Assembly: GCA_029881615.1 (NCBI GenBank)
Contig: JAOUMF010000144.1
Location: 1-6,142, forward strand
Length of the DNA: 6,142 bases
DNA from: Alphaproteobacteria bacterium
Lineage (GTDB): Bacteria; Pseudomonadota; Alphaproteobacteria; UBA8366; JADFVY01
Reading direction: 5' to 3'
The position numbers and the translations under genes are program-made. Below are positions 6,095 through 6,142 of this stretch, piece after piece. The notes beneath the pieces were generated by a model. That model was not told the DNA's origin and did not search any database. It worked only from the letters and a program-made list of their open reading frames with translations. The number at the start of each line of letters is the position of its first letter. The stretch's first letter is position 1.

Positions 6095-6142
6095 ATGATG
6101 ACGGCGGAAGAAAACGATCTGCTATGCCGGGTGGAAGGCGAT
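6095..6142 (+). CDS. pht3: Rieske oxygenase large subunit, probable phthalate 4,5-dioxygenase (partial, 5' end)
   Basis: Only the first 16 codons are present, MMTAEENDLLCRVEGD, and the frame is open to the window edge. This start, in particular the TAEENDLLCRVEGD stretch, is what I recall for the N-terminus of phthalate 4,5-dioxygenase oxygenase components and related mononuclear-iron Rieske oxygenases, in which a Rieske domain follows. The enzyme adds O2 across carbons 4 and 5 of phthalate, using electrons from the reductase encoded divergently. An AAGAGGG ribosome site (6082-6088) lies six bases before the first ATG and nine before the second (6098), so either may be used. The Rieske and iron-binding motifs lie outside the window, so the call rests on a short peptide plus context. 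Confidence 0.75.
   Translation, partial: MMTAEENDLLCRVEGD

Overview
The window looks like a GC-rich Gram-negative chromosome, most likely an alphaproteobacterium. This rests on GC-rich codon use, several Sec-exported proteins, a lipoprotein with a classical lipobox, and the type of catabolic genes at the right end. No rRNA, tRNA, CRISPR array, transposase or phage gene is visible, and no intergenic stretch exceeds about 145 bases.

The left half (1-3770) holds five genes with no obvious joint function. There is a lipoprotein gene (minus), a gene for a membrane-anchored or secreted histidine-rich protein of unknown function (minus), a small secreted protein with two cysteines (plus), a class III cyclic-nucleotide/glycerophosphodiester phosphodiesterase (minus), and a secreted protein made of two similar PepSY-like units (minus). 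Four of the five carry an export signal; the phosphodiesterase looks cytoplasmic. Two start codons are better placed inside the longest reading frame: ATG at 1677 rather than GTG at 1686, and ATG at 1821 rather than 1764.

The right end (3841-6142) is the edge of a phthalate-type catabolic cluster. On the minus strand a phthalate dioxygenase reductase-like gene overlaps by 7 bases the gene for a Gfo/Idh/MocA dehydrogenase resembling phthalate 4,5-cis-dihydrodiol dehydrogenase. Divergently, the first 16 codons of a Rieske oxygenase large subunit enter the right edge. Together they would dihydroxylate phthalate at carbons 4 and 5 and rearomatise the diol to 4,5-dihydroxyphthalate. The decarboxylase, transporter and regulator expected of such a cluster are not in view and probably lie to the right.

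The most interesting regulatory feature is the 77-base divergent gap (6018-6094). It has a good sigma70-type promoter facing the oxygenase (TTGACG, 17 bases, TAACAT) with a perfect 12-base palindrome, TTAGATATCTAA, lying across the spacer and -10 box. A single repressor there could control both arms. A 14-base direct repeat flanking a small dyad before the phosphodiesterase gene, and an 18-base dyad before the lipoprotein gene, are further candidate regulatory sites. I see no clearly new multi-gene system; the least explained items are the unfamiliar exported proteins.
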